Source: Pegoplata infirma (taxonomy: Eukaryota; Arthropoda; Insecta; Diptera; Anthomyiidae). From it: a stretch of 64,000 nucleotides of DNA. Below are positions 11,266-22,550 of this stretch, one piece after another. The translations under genes and the position numbers were made by a program. Every line of letters starts with the position of its first letter. Position 1 is the first letter of the stretch. The DNA lies in the NCBI GenBank assembly GCA_963921195.1, contig OY992540.1, positions 36,076,971 to 36,140,970 on the forward strand. The letters run 5' to 3'. Below the pieces are notes generated by a model. It saw only the letters and a program-made list of their open reading frames with translations, was not told where the DNA came from and made no database searches.

Positions 11266-12359
11266 CACAGACTAATACAGACTCGACAAATATGACAGGT
11301 CGTTTGTTTATTTTTGGTATGACCCAAAGACCATTTTTGGGAAAATGGAGTTAGGAATCAATTGTATATGATTAATATGTCCTCTTTCCAAATCCGTAAT
11401 CTATTTTTTTATATATCGTATAAATTAGAAGATATCCAGCCCTAACTTTGCTTCATATCCCCAATATTAACATTGTCTTAACATTGGTTTGCTGCATACG
11501 ACAATTTTCTGCACATGCAGCAAATTTTACACCTAAAAGTTAAAATATTTTTCTCTACTTTTGTTTTGATGCATATAACGTTGAAAGGGTGCATATCAAA
11601 ACAAACTAAAAATTGACGCTTGGTTATTGGTGTGACCCATAAACCATTTGCCAAATGGAATTAGAAATTAATTGTTTATGATTGTTTTGCACTTTATTTT
11701 CATCCGGAATGAATTTATTGTAAGAATTTAAAGATATCCAGCTCCAAATTTGCTAATTATAGCCAAAATTAAAGATAATTTAATAAGGTAAACTCAGGTT
11801 GACTTTGACCCACGTGAAAGAAAATTAAATTTTTTTAAGAAAATATTCATTTAAACGGGATATGGAGCAAAACGCGACCAAGTCTTTTTTTGTTAAAATC
11901 ATAATAACTTTCGATATCTTGTGCAAAAACGTATAAAAATTTATATTTTTTCTTAAAACATTTTAAGCAATCGATACCAAAAGTAAAAAACAAATCTATC
12001 GTGTAGATTTTTAATAAAGTTGACGAGAAGTTTCTTTTTCGTTTTTCTCAAAACAAAGTAAATGGTCTTTGGGTCATACCAAAAATAAGCAAACGAGGTG
12101 TCAAAAAAGTATTTCTTAACCATATGGTTAATATTTTCAAATTACGAATTAGGTTAGAAAGAGAAAACTGATATAACGCGCCATAAGAAAAATGGATGCC
12201 AGATCGGTTTTTGTTGTTTCACTCACTTCTAAGTCGTAGAAAGTGTTGCCATGTTAGCGTAAAACGGACTAAAAACCGCTGCGTTTTCTCCTAAAATCGC
12301 TTACTTTTTCCCCATTTTTTCTTATAAAACTCTACTGTCGAGTCTGTATTTAGTCTGTG
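11266..12359 (-). mobile_element. CACAGACTAA MITE copy B, inserted in copy A
   Basis: This reverse-orientation copy of the same 300-bp MITE is flanked by the 7-bp duplication GTTTTAC (11259-11265 and 12360-12366). It has a 795-bp element (11301-12095) inserted near one end. Subtracting that insert and its 4-bp duplication leaves 295 bp. Its inverted terminal word is intact at both ends. Confidence 0.88.
11301..12095. mobile_element. 795-bp inverted-repeat element inserted in MITE copy B
   Basis: The ends CGTTTGTTTATTTTTGGTAT and the reverse complement of CATACCAAAAATAAGCAAAC match. The arms continue through GACCCAAAGACCATTT. It is flanked by the 4-bp repeat AGGT (11297-11300 and 12096-12099), and uninterrupted copies of the host MITE carry this as a single AGGT-like site. 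The interior is AT-rich with internal duplicated words (TATGCACC/ATGACCCA-type) and has no coding frame. Confidence 0.8.
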
Positions 12360-12399
12360 GTTTTACGCTAACATGGCAACACTTTCTACGACTTAGGAG

Positions 12400-12888
12400 C
12401 ACTGTTGCCAACTATTTTTAACCAAAAACCTCTAAATTTCACGAAAAAAGCGCTAGAAACCGCCAAAAATTAATTTAGCGGGGAAAATTTAAAAATTTCC
12501 CGCTAAAATACAAAAAAAAAGCGCTGAAAACCGAAAAACTTGGCATTTTTGATTGACAAAAAAGAAAAATTTAAAAAAAAACCTCCAAATTATTTTTTCT
12601 ACGAAAATTTACTTTTCATTAAAAATGCGCAAGAAACGGTCGAAAAAATTTTAGCGGGAAAATACAAAATTCTCCCGCTAAATTTCAAAAAAAGCGCTAA
12701 AATTAGACAAACTTGGCGTTTTCGATTGAAAAATTGGAAAAAACCTCTAAATTTGTCCCACTAAATCCAAATAAAAAGCGCTAGATTTTCCCGCTAAAGC
12801 ACCGTTCCCGCTAAACCCAATTTTTCCCCGCTAAATCCAAACAAAAAGCGCTAGATTTAGCGGGAAAACCTCCAACTTGGCAACAGTG
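12400..12888. mobile_element. 489-bp hAT-type MITE (CACTGTTGCCAA termini) inserted in copy A
   Basis: The terminal inverted repeats CACTGTTGCCAA...TTGGCAACAGTG are flanked by the 8-bp duplication CTTAGGAG (12392-12399 and 12889-12896). An 8-bp duplication and CA-starting short inverted repeats are typical of the hAT superfamily. The interior is made of degenerate repeats of a GCGCTAAAATTTAGCGGGAAA-like theme and does not encode a protein; the open frame 12540-12764 is within it. Confidence 0.85.
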
Positions 12889-13294
12889 CTTAGGAGTGAG
12901 TGAAACAACAAAAACCGATCTGGCATCCATTTTTCTTATGGCGCGTTATATCAGTTTTCTCTTTCTAACCAAATTCGTAGAATAATTTGAAAATATTAAC
13001 CATATGGTTAAAGAATACTTTTTTGACACCTGTCACTTATGTCGAGTCTGTATTAGTCTGTGGTATTATGCTCCATATCCAATTTTGCTTACACATTTGG
13101 GACTTTGTGTGATACGGAGCAAATGAGTTCTCAATGCCAAACAAAATAACAATGAAATATAAAGAGTTAGATCGACAAAACTGGGTATTTAGAACACTTA
13201 TATAGTCAGCTTGCATGGTATTAAAAATGGGGATGATCGGTCAATGGACACGCCTACCTCCCACACAACCTAAATGGCAAATATGACATTACTT

Positions 13295-13849
13295 CACTCA
13301 GAAAATTATGTAAGTTACTACATGTTAGTTGTTTGTATATTTTACAGTAGTAAGTTGTTTTTAACTACAAAGTCAGTTATTTTTGTATGAAAAATATCAA
13401 ACAACTATTTCTGTTAGTTATTTTGAGTCTTTTTTTTTAATTACTAACAAAAAAGTACTGTAATGTAGTAACAGTTATTTAAAGTAGTTAATTTTATTTT
13501 TTTATCTCTGAAAAATTTTCAAAGTTTTTTCCAAAAAAAAAAATAAATTTTCGTTTTTTTTTTTATTTTTCACAACTTATTTAAAAAAAAAAAAAATTTG
13601 GTCTTCATTTTTTTTTCTGAAAAATTTTTTGAAAAAAAAATTATATATTGTTTATTTTATTTTTACTACATATTAGTTGTTTTGACTACAAATGTTAGTA
13701 ATTTTTACTACATAAGTCAGTTGTTTTTTGTCAGTTAAAATAACTAACATTGTTAGTTGATTTAACTGAAAAAGTAGTTGACCCCAAAACAACTTACAAA
13801 GTAGTTATTTTAACTGACATTTTCAGTTACTAACATAATTTTTTGAGTG
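13295..13849. mobile_element. 555-bp inverted-repeat element (CACTCA termini)
   Basis: The left end CACTCAGAAAATTATGTAAG pairs with the right end ACATAATTTTTTGAGTG. The subterminal regions repeat the words TTAGTT and GTAGTTATTTTAACT in both orientations. There is no coding frame and no clear target duplication. The neighbouring stretch 13850-14370 shows nothing I can name. Confidence 0.65.
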
Positions 13850-14374
13850 TTGAAATGTTTAGAAGTTACGGTATTAAAATTTGGTACGTAGAATAGTACC
13901 AACATAATTAATCTTCATTCCCAAAATATGCAAGATCCGTTAATTTTTAAATAATCTAGAGCCATTTCTATATCGCAAATTTTCAAAAAACGTCAAAATG
14001 GTTTTTTTTTTTCTTAGAAAATGCTGGATATCTCAAATTTGAAAAGATGTTTCAAAAAACGGACTTCAGAATAAGAAAGAGGATATTTATATTATATATA
14101 TTCCATTCATAACTCATTTTTTTCAAAAATGGCGTATGGTGCAAAACAATAATAAGGTGACGAAATGGTAATTTTAATTTACAATGCAGCAGCAAACAGC
14201 AAAAATAAAAAGTAAAGCTAACAATAAGTAAGTTGCTCGGTTTTCACGTGAAAATCTGTCAAACTCCATATAAAAAAACATAAATATAAAAAGATCAATT
14301 TTTTACTGGCTTACAAAAGCGTTAAAATTTCGATGTGTATGCTGATGCGCGAAACATAACCAAACATATAATAC

Positions 14375-14504
14375 GGGGTTCACACTAGCTGTTTTGAAGT
14401 GTTTAAGAGTGAGATGTTTAAAAAAGTCTTTGTTCCGTGTCCATTACGTTTTTATTACTGGTGTTTTGTTGAACAACTTGTTTAAGGTCGCAAGTGTGAA
14501 TGCC
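14375..14504. mobile_element. 130-bp MITE with GTTCACACT / AGTGTGAATGCC ends
   Basis: This is a single copy of the element seen at 4047-4326, sharing TGTTTTGAAGTGTTTAA and the GAACAACTTGTTTAAGGTCG block. Confidence 0.65.
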
Positions 14505-14505
14505 A

Positions 14506-14983
14506 CACACAAAAAAAAAATATAAAAAAAATTTTGTACGTTTAGGGGATAATACAACCTATACAGTGGTTTTGGATAAATAACCTAAGTTTTTTAAAGC
14601 AAAAACTTTGGTAAGTTATCCAAAACCACCTTATAGCACAGACTAAATACAGACTCGACAGTAGAGTTTTATAAGAAAAAATGGGGAAAAATTAAGCGAT
14701 TTTAGGAGAAAACACAGCGGTTTTTAGTACGTTTTACGCTAACATGGCAACACTTTCTACGACGTAGGAGTGAGTGAAACAACAAAAAACGATCTGACAT
14801 CCATTTTTCTTATGGCGCGTTATATCAGTTATCTCTTTCTAACCTAATTCGTAGAATAATTTGAAAATATTAACCATATGGTTCAGAACTACTTTTTTGA
14901 CACATGTCACTTATGTCGAGTCTGTATTAGTCTGTGCTTATAGGTTGTAATTAAACCAAAACTGGCACAATTTTTTTTTGTGT
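14506..14983. mobile_element. CACACAAAAAAA fold-back element interrupted by a 300-bp MITE
   Basis: The ends CACACAAAAAAAAAAT and ATTTTTTTTTGTGTG are inverted. Inside, ACAACCTATACAGTGGTTTT pairs with AAAACCACCTTATAGGTTGT. The MITE at 14637-14936 interrupts the right arm. Removal of the MITE and one 7-bp duplicate restores the pairing. Confidence 0.65.
14637..14936 (+). mobile_element. intact 300-bp CACAGACTAA MITE
   Basis: The terminal inverted repeats CACAGACTAAATACAGACTC and GAGTCTGTATTAGTCTGTG are flanked by the 7-bp duplication CTTATAG (14630-14636, 14937-14943). By eye the 300 bp are identical to the copy at 47786-48085, implying recent transposition. It lies about 1 kb upstream of the Sf3b1 start codon. 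No open frame of significance. Confidence 0.92.
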
Positions 14984-15276
14984 GCATATGAATGTCAAAT
15001 TTTTGCTATAAACTAATTTATGTTTCGAAGCATTTATTTCACTGGAGAGCAATTAACAGGCCTTAACTTTGAACAGTGTTGCTAAAAATTTTTTTTGAAA
15101 AAACTTTTTTACAAAAATATTTAAATCATGAAAAATTACCACAAACCGAATTTTTTATTGGTTCTGACGTATTTCATAAACCTACAAGTTGTTAACAAAA
15201 ATTGGAGTTGCATAATAAAAATTACAAAAAACTTGTTTTTTTAGAAAAAACCTTGAAAACTTTTTAGAAAACTTTA

Positions 15277-15610
15277 GCTGCCCATTCACTTGCAACAAAA
15301 TTGCTCAACTTAAAAAAAAAATATTTTACAATATTATTGTCGTTTTACCCTACACAGCAAATAAAATTGCTCAATACTTAAACCCAATATATTGTACAAG
15401 ATATAAACATAAACATAACATAATAAAAGTTGTACAATATAGACAACACACTGATAAAATATATTGCAGTATTCTTGTTTGTACAATAAATATCAAAAGT
15501 GTTTTGATATTCTCCAATACATTGCACAACCGTAAATATTACATACACACAAGCGATATTATTGTACAATTTGAAAAGTTGAACAATAATATTGCAAGTG
15601 AATGGGCAGC
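15277..15610. mobile_element. 334-bp fold-back element near the Sf3b1 promoter
   Basis: The ends GCTGCCCATTCACTTGCAAC and GTTGCAAGTGAATGGGCAGC-type inverted repeats (the right arm reads TTGCAAGTGAATGGGCAGC) are flanked by TTTA on both sides. The interior is rich in the palindromic-like words ATATTGTACAA and ATATTGCAC. It ends about 330 bp before the Sf3b1 ATG. Confidence 0.75.
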
Positions 15611-15936
15611 TTTAAAAAAAAATTACAAAAAAGGAAATCTGGACATATGGCAGCACTGATGCTGAATTAAAATTAACCGCTCTCTTTTTGACGCGTTTTT
15701 TTTCCGCTCCGATTGTGATTAATCTCTTGGAAAAATAGATGCCAGATTATTTTTTATTGCTTCCCAGAGTTATTAAAGGAGTTGCCAAGTTCAGTTAAAA
15801 TCAGGTAAAAATCGCTATTTTATCCCCGAAAAGCGTTCTGATATTCCACGTTCTTGAAAGTTGCTCTATTAGCAACAGTGGTTTTATTTTACAATCGTCT
15901 AATTTTGTCTTCTTCATAAACGTTTTACAGAAAAAA

Positions 15937-18900
15937 ATGGAAAATATACCGCGTACACACGAGGGTGAGTAAAAATCTTTCCAAGATCAAGTGAAACAAA
16001 CACAAAATACTAGAGTAATACCGTTTTCTACAAAAAATTCTAAGATGTGTGTGTTTTATTCACTTTTTCTTCTGTGTCTTATTTGTGTTTAATTTTTGCT
16101 CATTTTTTTTTCTTCAGACATTGAGGCTCAAATTGCTGATATTCAGTCAAAAAAGAAGGATGTACAGAAAACTGCTACTGAAGGGGTTAGTTTGTTAGAT
16201 AGCGGTAACTTTTATGACACTGACTTTTATGATGAAGGAGCAAAAGCTAAAAGTCGCTACGATGGTTATCACACTTCAATTGCGGCCAATGAGGAAGCCG
16301 ATGAGGACGAAGATGAGGGTATACCCGTAGCTCAAAAGCGAACAACATATACAGCACCAAAATCAGTAATAAATGATGTGACCCAGGTAAGATTACAAAT
16401 GTAAATATTTTTTCTCGTTATGTAAAATATTTAAATATTTTTTTTAGGGTAAGGAAGATGTGGATCCTTTGGCAGAACGTAGACGACCCACAATTGCGGA
16501 CCGTGAAGATGAGTATAAACAAAAACGTCGACGTGTTATTATATCTCCCGAACGTGCTGATCCTTTCGCCGAGGGTGGTAAAACACCAGATGTTGGTTCT
16601 CGTACCTATACGGACATTATGCGGGAACAAATGTTAAAGGGTGAAGAAAGTGAGCTGAGACGTAAAATTATTGAAAAATCAAAAGACGGTACCCTATTAA
16701 AAACTGTACCAGATCCACCCAAAGAAGGTGGTCGCAAACGTGGTCGTTGGGATCAGACTGTCAGTGAAAGTTTTGTTCCCGCCGCCAAAGTATCGTCTAC
16801 ACCAAGCAGTGCTGCTACGCCTACTTGGGAAGAGGTAAGAAATAACATAAAATTAAAAAAATTTTAAGCACTTTTTTGAGACATTTTTCCTATATAGAAA
16901 AAGTCTTAGATTTTGAGACATTTTTCCTTTATAGAAAAAGTTTCAGAATTTGAGAAATTGTTCCTATATAGAAACCGCCTCAGATTCTAAGACATTTTTC
17001 CTATATAGAAAAAGTCTCAGATTCTGAGACATATTTCCTATATAGAAAAAGTCTCAGATTCTGAGATATTTTTCCTTCTTCAGATTCTGAGACATATTTC
17101 CTATATAGAAAAAGTCTCAGATTCTTAGACATTTTTCCTATATAGAAAAAGTCTCAGATTATACGACATTTTTCCTATATAAAAAAAATCTCAGATTCTG
17201 AAATATTTTTCCTATATAGAAAAAGTCTTAGATTCTGATATATTTTTCCTATTTAGAAAAAGTCTCAGATTCTGAAACATTTTTTCTATACACAAAAAGT
17301 CTCAGATTTGAAAAAATAATATTGAAAAGGAAAATAATTTATAAAAAATGTTATCTTTACAGAAAACACCAGCCGATCATCGTTGGGATGAAACACCTGC
17401 TCATAAAACTGGTTCTGAAACTCCTGGAGCTACACCTGGTCTAGCCACACGTATATGGGATGCCACTCCGGCTCATGCCATGACACCTGGTCATGAAACA
17501 CCAGGTCACGAAAAGTCAGTTAGACGCAATCGTTGGGATGAAACACCAAAAACTGAAAGAGAAACACCCGGTCATAGTGGTTGGGCTGAAACCCCAAAAC
17601 CTGATCGAGGTACAAGTGATAAGGAAGTAGCCGAATCAACACCTGGAGCATCCAAAAGAAGATCACGATGGGATGAAACTCCTTCGAATGCAACACCTTC
17701 AGCTATGACTCCAAGCATGACGCCAAATATGACACCACATGCTACACCTGGTCACGTTACACCCATGTTAACTCCAGGTGGTTCTACACCCATTGGTGTA
17801 AAAGCCATGGCAATGGCTACTCCAACGCCTGGAGCCTTAGCTGCCATGACTCCGGAACAATTGCAGGCTTATCGTTGGGAAAAAGAAATCGATGAACGTA
17901 ATAGACCCTTCACGGATGAAGAACTTGATCAAATGTTCCCTCCGGGATATAAAATTTTACCACCACCCGCTGGCTATGTACCTTTACGTACGCCTGGACG
18001 TAAACTTATGGCTACACCAACTCCTATAGCCGGCACACCAGCTGGTTTCTTTATACAAGTAGAAGATAAAAATGCGAAGTTTATGGACAACCAACCAAAG
18101 GGACAAAATTTACCATTTATGAAACCAGAAGATGCACAATATTTCGATAAGCTCTTGGTAGATGTTGATGAAGATTCTCTTTCACCAGAAGAAATGAAAG
18201 AACGTAAAATTATGAAACTTTTGTTGACTATCAAAAACGGTTCACCACCCATGCGTAAGTCGGCCCTAAGACAAATAACTGATAAAGCTAGAGAATTCGG
18301 AGCCGGTCCTTTATTCAATCAGATTCTACCTTTACTTATGTCTCCCACCTTGGAAGATCAAGAGAGACATCTTTTGGTAAAAGTAATTGATCGTGTTCTC
18401 TACAAATTGGATGATTTGGTACGTCCATATGTCCACAAAATTCTTGTGGTTATTGAACCGCTGCTTATTGATGAAGATTATTATGCCCGTGTTGAGGGTC
18501 GTGAGATTATTTCAAATCTAGCTAAGGCTGCTGGTTTAGCTACTATGATTTCTACAATGCGTCCTGATATCGATAATATAGATGAATATGTACGTAACAC
18601 CACAGCTCGTGCATTTGCTGTGGTCGCCTCGGCCTTGGGTATTCCCTCGCTTCTACCTTTCCTTAAAGCTGTTTGTAAATCTAAAAAATCATGGCAGGCT
18701 CGCCATACAGGTATTAAAATTGTGCAACAGATCGCCATTCTAATGGGCTGTGCTATTTTACCCCATCTCAAAGCATTGGTAGAGATTATAGAGCACGGTC
18801 TGGTAGATGAACAGCAAAAAGTTCGAACTATTACTGCCTTGGCTATAGCTGCTTTAGCTGAAGCTGCCACTCCATATGGTATTGAATCATTCGATTCTGT

Positions 18901-20635
18901 TTTGAAACCCCTATGGAAGGGTATACGTACTCATCGTGGTAAAGGTTTAGCAGCCTTCTTAAAGGCCATTGGTTATTTGATTCCTCTTATGGATGCCGAA
19001 TATGCTAATTATTATACACGTGAAGTAATGCTTATATTGATTCGTGAATTTCAATCGCCCGATGAGGAAATGAAGAAAATCGTATTGAAAGTTGTTAAAC
19101 AATGTTGTGCCACTGATGGTGTAGAGGCTCAATATATAAAGGAAGAGATTTTGCCACACTTTTTCAAATTCTTTTGGAATCATCGTATGGCATTGGATCG
19201 TCGCAACTATCGGCAATTAGTGGATACTACAGTTGAAATTGCTAACAAAGTAGGAGCTTCAGAAATTATTAATCGTATTGTGGATGATTTAAAAGATGAA
19301 AACGAACAATATCGTAAAATGGTTATGGAAACCATAGAAAAGATAATGGGTAATTTAGGAGCAGCCGATATTGATTCTCGTCTAGAAGAACAACTTATTG
19401 ATGGTATTCTGTATGCTTTCCAAGAACAAACTACAGAAGATGTGGTCATGTTAAATGGTTTTGGCACTATAGTCAATCAATTGGGTAAACGTGTTAAACC
19501 ATATTTGCCACAGATCTGTGGTACTATTCTCTGGCGTTTGAATAATAAATCTGCCAAGGTAAGACAACAGGCAGCTGATTTGATTTCTCGTATAGCCATT
19601 GTAATGAAAACATGTCAAGAAGAAAAACTAATGGGTCATTTGGGTGTAGTTCTTTATGAATATCTAGGAGAAGAATACCCGGAGGTATTGGGAAGTATTT
19701 TGGGAGCTTTGAAAGCCATTGTCAATGTTATAGGTATGACAAAAATGACACCACCTATTAAGGATCTGTTGCCCCGTTTAACGCCCATCTTGAAGAATCG
19801 ACACGAAAAGGTCCAAGAAAATTGTATTGATCTAGTGGGTCGCATAGCTGACAGAGGTCCAGAATATGTATCAGCTCGAGAATGGATGCGTATTTGTTTT
19901 GAACTTTTGGAATTGCTTAAAGCTCATAAAAAAGCTATTCGTCGTGCTACCGTCAATACATTTGGTTATATAGCCAAAGCGATTGGTCCGCATGATGTCC
20001 TCGCTACACTTCTTAATAATTTAAAAGTTCAAGAAAGACAAAATCGTGTTTGTACTACTGTAGCTATAGCTATTGTAGCTGAAACTTGTCGTCCCTTTAC
20101 GGTATTACCAGCTTTAATGAATGAATATCGTGTACCAGAGTTAAATGTTCAAAATGGTGTCCTCAAGTCGTTGTCATTCTTGTTCGAATATATAGGAGAA
20201 ATGGGTAAAGATTATATTTATGCCGTTTGCCCTCTGCTAGAAGATGCTCTGATGGATCGTGATTTAGTACATCGTCAAACAGCTTGCGCTGCTATTAAAC
20301 ATATGTCACTGGGAGTCTATGGATTTGGCTGTGAAGATGCCCTAGTACATTTACTGAACTATGTGTGGCCGAATATATTTGAAACGTCCCCGCATTTGGT
20401 TCAAGCTTTTATGGACGCTGTTGAAGGTCTACGTGTTTCTCTCGGACCCATTAAGATTTTACAATACACTCTACAGGGATTATTTCATCCTGCCCGTAAG
20501 GTACGAGATGTCTATTGGAAGATTTACAATTCTCTATATATAGGTGGACAAGATGCGTTGATAGCTGGTTATCCTCGCATAACAAATGATCCTAAAAATC
20601 AATATGAACGTTATGAAATGGATTATACTCTCTAA
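15937..20635 (+). CDS. Sf3b1: splicing factor 3B subunit 1 (SF3b155), four coding exons
   Basis: SF3B1 is the largest subunit of the SF3b complex of the U2 snRNP. It clamps the U2-branch-site duplex in the nucleus. Exons: 15937-15964, 16118-16386, 16448-16834 and 17363-20635, all with GT/AG borders, giving 1318 aa (human protein about 1304 aa). The start is set by [15 protein letters not shown], matching the conserved N-terminus. The N-terminal part holds repeated TP and RWDETP motifs (about 17363-17690), the U2AF-type ligand and phosphorylation region. The p14-binding segment ([20 protein letters not shown]) lies near 17848. HEAT repeats fill the rest to the stop. The lysine equivalent to human K700 is intact at codon 18818-18820 in DEQQKVRT. 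Introns are 153, 61 and 528 bp, the last filled by a minisatellite. The gene is convergent with Ipk2 and appears fully functional. Confidence 0.98.
16868..17310. repeat. ~38-bp minisatellite in Sf3b1 intron 3
   Basis: About 11 tandem units of CCTATATAGAAAAAGTCTCA plus GATTCTGAGACATTTTT. Each unit contains two near-palindromes: CTTTTTCTATATAGGAAAAA on the reverse strand and GTCTCAGATTCTGAGAC. Every unit can therefore form two small hairpins. One unit is shortened (near 17065-17090). It occupies almost the whole intron between exons 3 and 4. Confidence 0.92.
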
Positions 20636-20838
20636 GACTAAAACTTATTAAGGGAATTTGAAGGAAAAATATAATTACAGCAGCATTATGCCGTATTTTA
20701 CACATTATATTAGTATTTAACATTTAGAATTTTAGATCATAATATATAAAAATAAATTTTCAAGATCTCTATTAAAGACATCATTTAATAAAGCTTTGAA
20801 TTTAGTCGGTACCTTTTATTTTGTTGAGATTTAAGTCA
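20636..20838 (+). other. Sf3b1 3' UTR
   Basis: AT-rich sequence directly after the TAA. An AATAAA at 20787-20792 is the probable poly(A) signal, with a T-rich stretch about 25 bases downstream. An earlier AATAAA-like word lies near 20749. Confidence 0.6.
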
Positions 20839-20987
20839 TTACCCTTTAGCTCCACCTTCTATAATTATGTAAACATAAAACAACAAACACACACAAAACA
20901 ATAACAAATTTTTGTTTGTTGTTTTTGTTTCCTGTGTGTTTGTTGTTTTATGTTTACATAATTATGGAAGGTGAAGCTGAGGGGTTA
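20839..20987. mobile_element. 149-bp hairpin element just after Sf3b1
   Basis: Two arms of about 55 bp pair nearly perfectly (ATAATTATGTAAACATAAAA against TTTTATGTTTACATAATTAT). The loop is made of AACAAA/TTTGTTTG repeats. The outer ends TTACCCTTTAGCTCCACCTT and AAGGTGAAGCTGAGGGGTTA also pair. It probably is a small MITE; no long target duplication is visible. The sequence from 20990 to 21160 shows nothing I can name. Confidence 0.7.
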
Positions 20988-21169
20988 AGAAAACTAGAAA
21001 AATTTTTAAATTCCATTTTGAGCCATATAAGGGTGTATAAAAAAAAATAATTAAAAAATGTTTTAAAAAAATTTTAAATTTTTTGAAAAAAATTGTTGGT
21101 AAATTTTGTCAAAAAAATGGTGGTTTATTTGGAATGCATCTACGTATAAAAAACACCCGAGTGTATTTT

Positions 21170-22240
21170 AAAACTTTAAAAAATTTCTGTATGGTACTTT
21201 TTATAAAAAAGTACAATTTTTTTACTTTTTTATAAAAAGTACACAAATAGTACTTTAAAAAAGACCAGTATTGGTACTTTTTATAAAAAAGTATTTTTTT
21301 TTATTTTTATTAAAAACTACTATTTGGGTCCTCTTTATATAAAAAAGTACTATTTTGGTACTTTTTATAAAAAATTACTATTTTGGTACTTTTTATTAAA
21401 AAATTTCTATTTTGGTACTTATTATAAAAAATTACTATTTTGGTACTTTTTATAAAAAATTACTTTTTTGGTACTTTTGTAAAAAAATACTATATTGATG
21501 CTTTTTATAAAAAAAGTACTGCAGTCAATTCGTAAACGTAAAAGTGAGAACTACTTCGAAATGTGAACATTTTAAATTTTTATGCAGAAAAAGTACTATT
21601 TTGATACTTTTTATAAAAAAAAAACTATTTTGGTTCTTTTTTATAAAAAAAGTTCTATTTTGGTTATTTTTTATAAAAAAGTACTATTTTGGTACTTTTT
21701 ATAAGTATTATTTTGGTACTTTTTATAAGTACTATTTTGGTACTTTTTACAAAAAAGTACTATTTTGGTACTTTTTATAAAATAGTACTATTTTGGTAGT
21801 TTTTATAAGTACTAATTTGGTACTTTTTATAAAAAGTAGTAACAGTCAAGTCTACTCCGAAACGTGAACATTTTAGTTTTAATGCAGACTACTCCAAACG
21901 TGAACAAAAAAAGTACTACATGATACTAAAAAAATACTATTTAGTTGCTTTTTTATATATATAATTTTTTAAAAAGTACCATTTTTTAAAAAGTACTATT
22001 TTAGTAATTTTTATAAAAATTATCATTTTGGTACTTTTTATAAAAAAGTACAAATTTGACACTTTTACTTTATATAAAAAAAATATTTTTTGTACTTTTT
22101 ATAACAAAGTATTACTGTTGTAGTTTTTTAAAAAGTACTAAAAAGGAACTTATTATAAAAAGTACCAAAAAGGAACTTATTATAAAAAGTACCAAAATAA
22201 TGCGATTTTTTAAAATACATTGAAAGGTTGGAATTTTTTA
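21170..22240. repeat. ~28-bp palindromic minisatellite (GTACTTTTTATAAAAAAGTAC)
   Basis: About 35 degenerate units of TTTTGGTACTTTTTATAAAA plus AAGTACTA. The central word is self-complementary (AGTAC...GTACT). Two spacer segments containing ACGTGAACATTTTA interrupt it near 21540 and 21860. The same satellite fills a large part of the last Clic intron at 55080-57900. The open frame 21544-21780 (repeated YFGTFYKK) is a translation of the repeat and not a gene. Confidence 0.9.
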
Positions 22241-22550
22241 ATAAAGAGTAACAAAATAGTGCCTTTTGATACAAAGCACCGAAAAAGAACTTTTATTTAA
22301 ATAAATTTATGTAATTTTGAGTAATTGTTTGTCATTCCAAAAAACGTAAAAATTAAAATTTGCATACACAATTTTTATGCCGCTGTTCCACTTTTTTGGA
22401 ATTTACATAAAAAAATGTGAAAATGAAAATTTCAAATTTTGTTCTTGATTTTATTTCCGAATATAATTAAAAAAAAAATTATGTACGAAGAAAACACTTG
22501 TTTCGTTATAATTTTAAGCTTTTAGATATTCGATTCAAACTTCGAATGAA

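Larger units (their letters stand above)
11165..13062 (+). mobile_element. 300-bp CACAGACTAA MITE (copy A) carrying nested insertions
   Basis: Both ends read CACAGACTAA...TTAGTCTGTG and are flanked by the 7-bp direct repeat GTATTAT (11158-11164 and 13063-13069). The span of 1898 bp becomes exactly 300 bp, the size of the intact copies at 14637 and 47786, once two inserts and their duplicated target sites are removed. The inserts are copy B (11266-12359) and a hAT-type MITE (12400-12888). A 7-bp target duplication is known for Hoppel/1360-type members of the P superfamily. The superfamily assignment is an inference from that length alone. Confidence 0.88.

Noticed and set aside
18481..18870. 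129-codon minus-strand frame inside Sf3b1
   Set aside because: Antisense shadow of a conserved exon; no independent evidence.
21544..21780. F/Y/K-rich open frame
   Set aside because: It translates the 28-bp satellite; repeated YFGTFYKK reflects the DNA unit.
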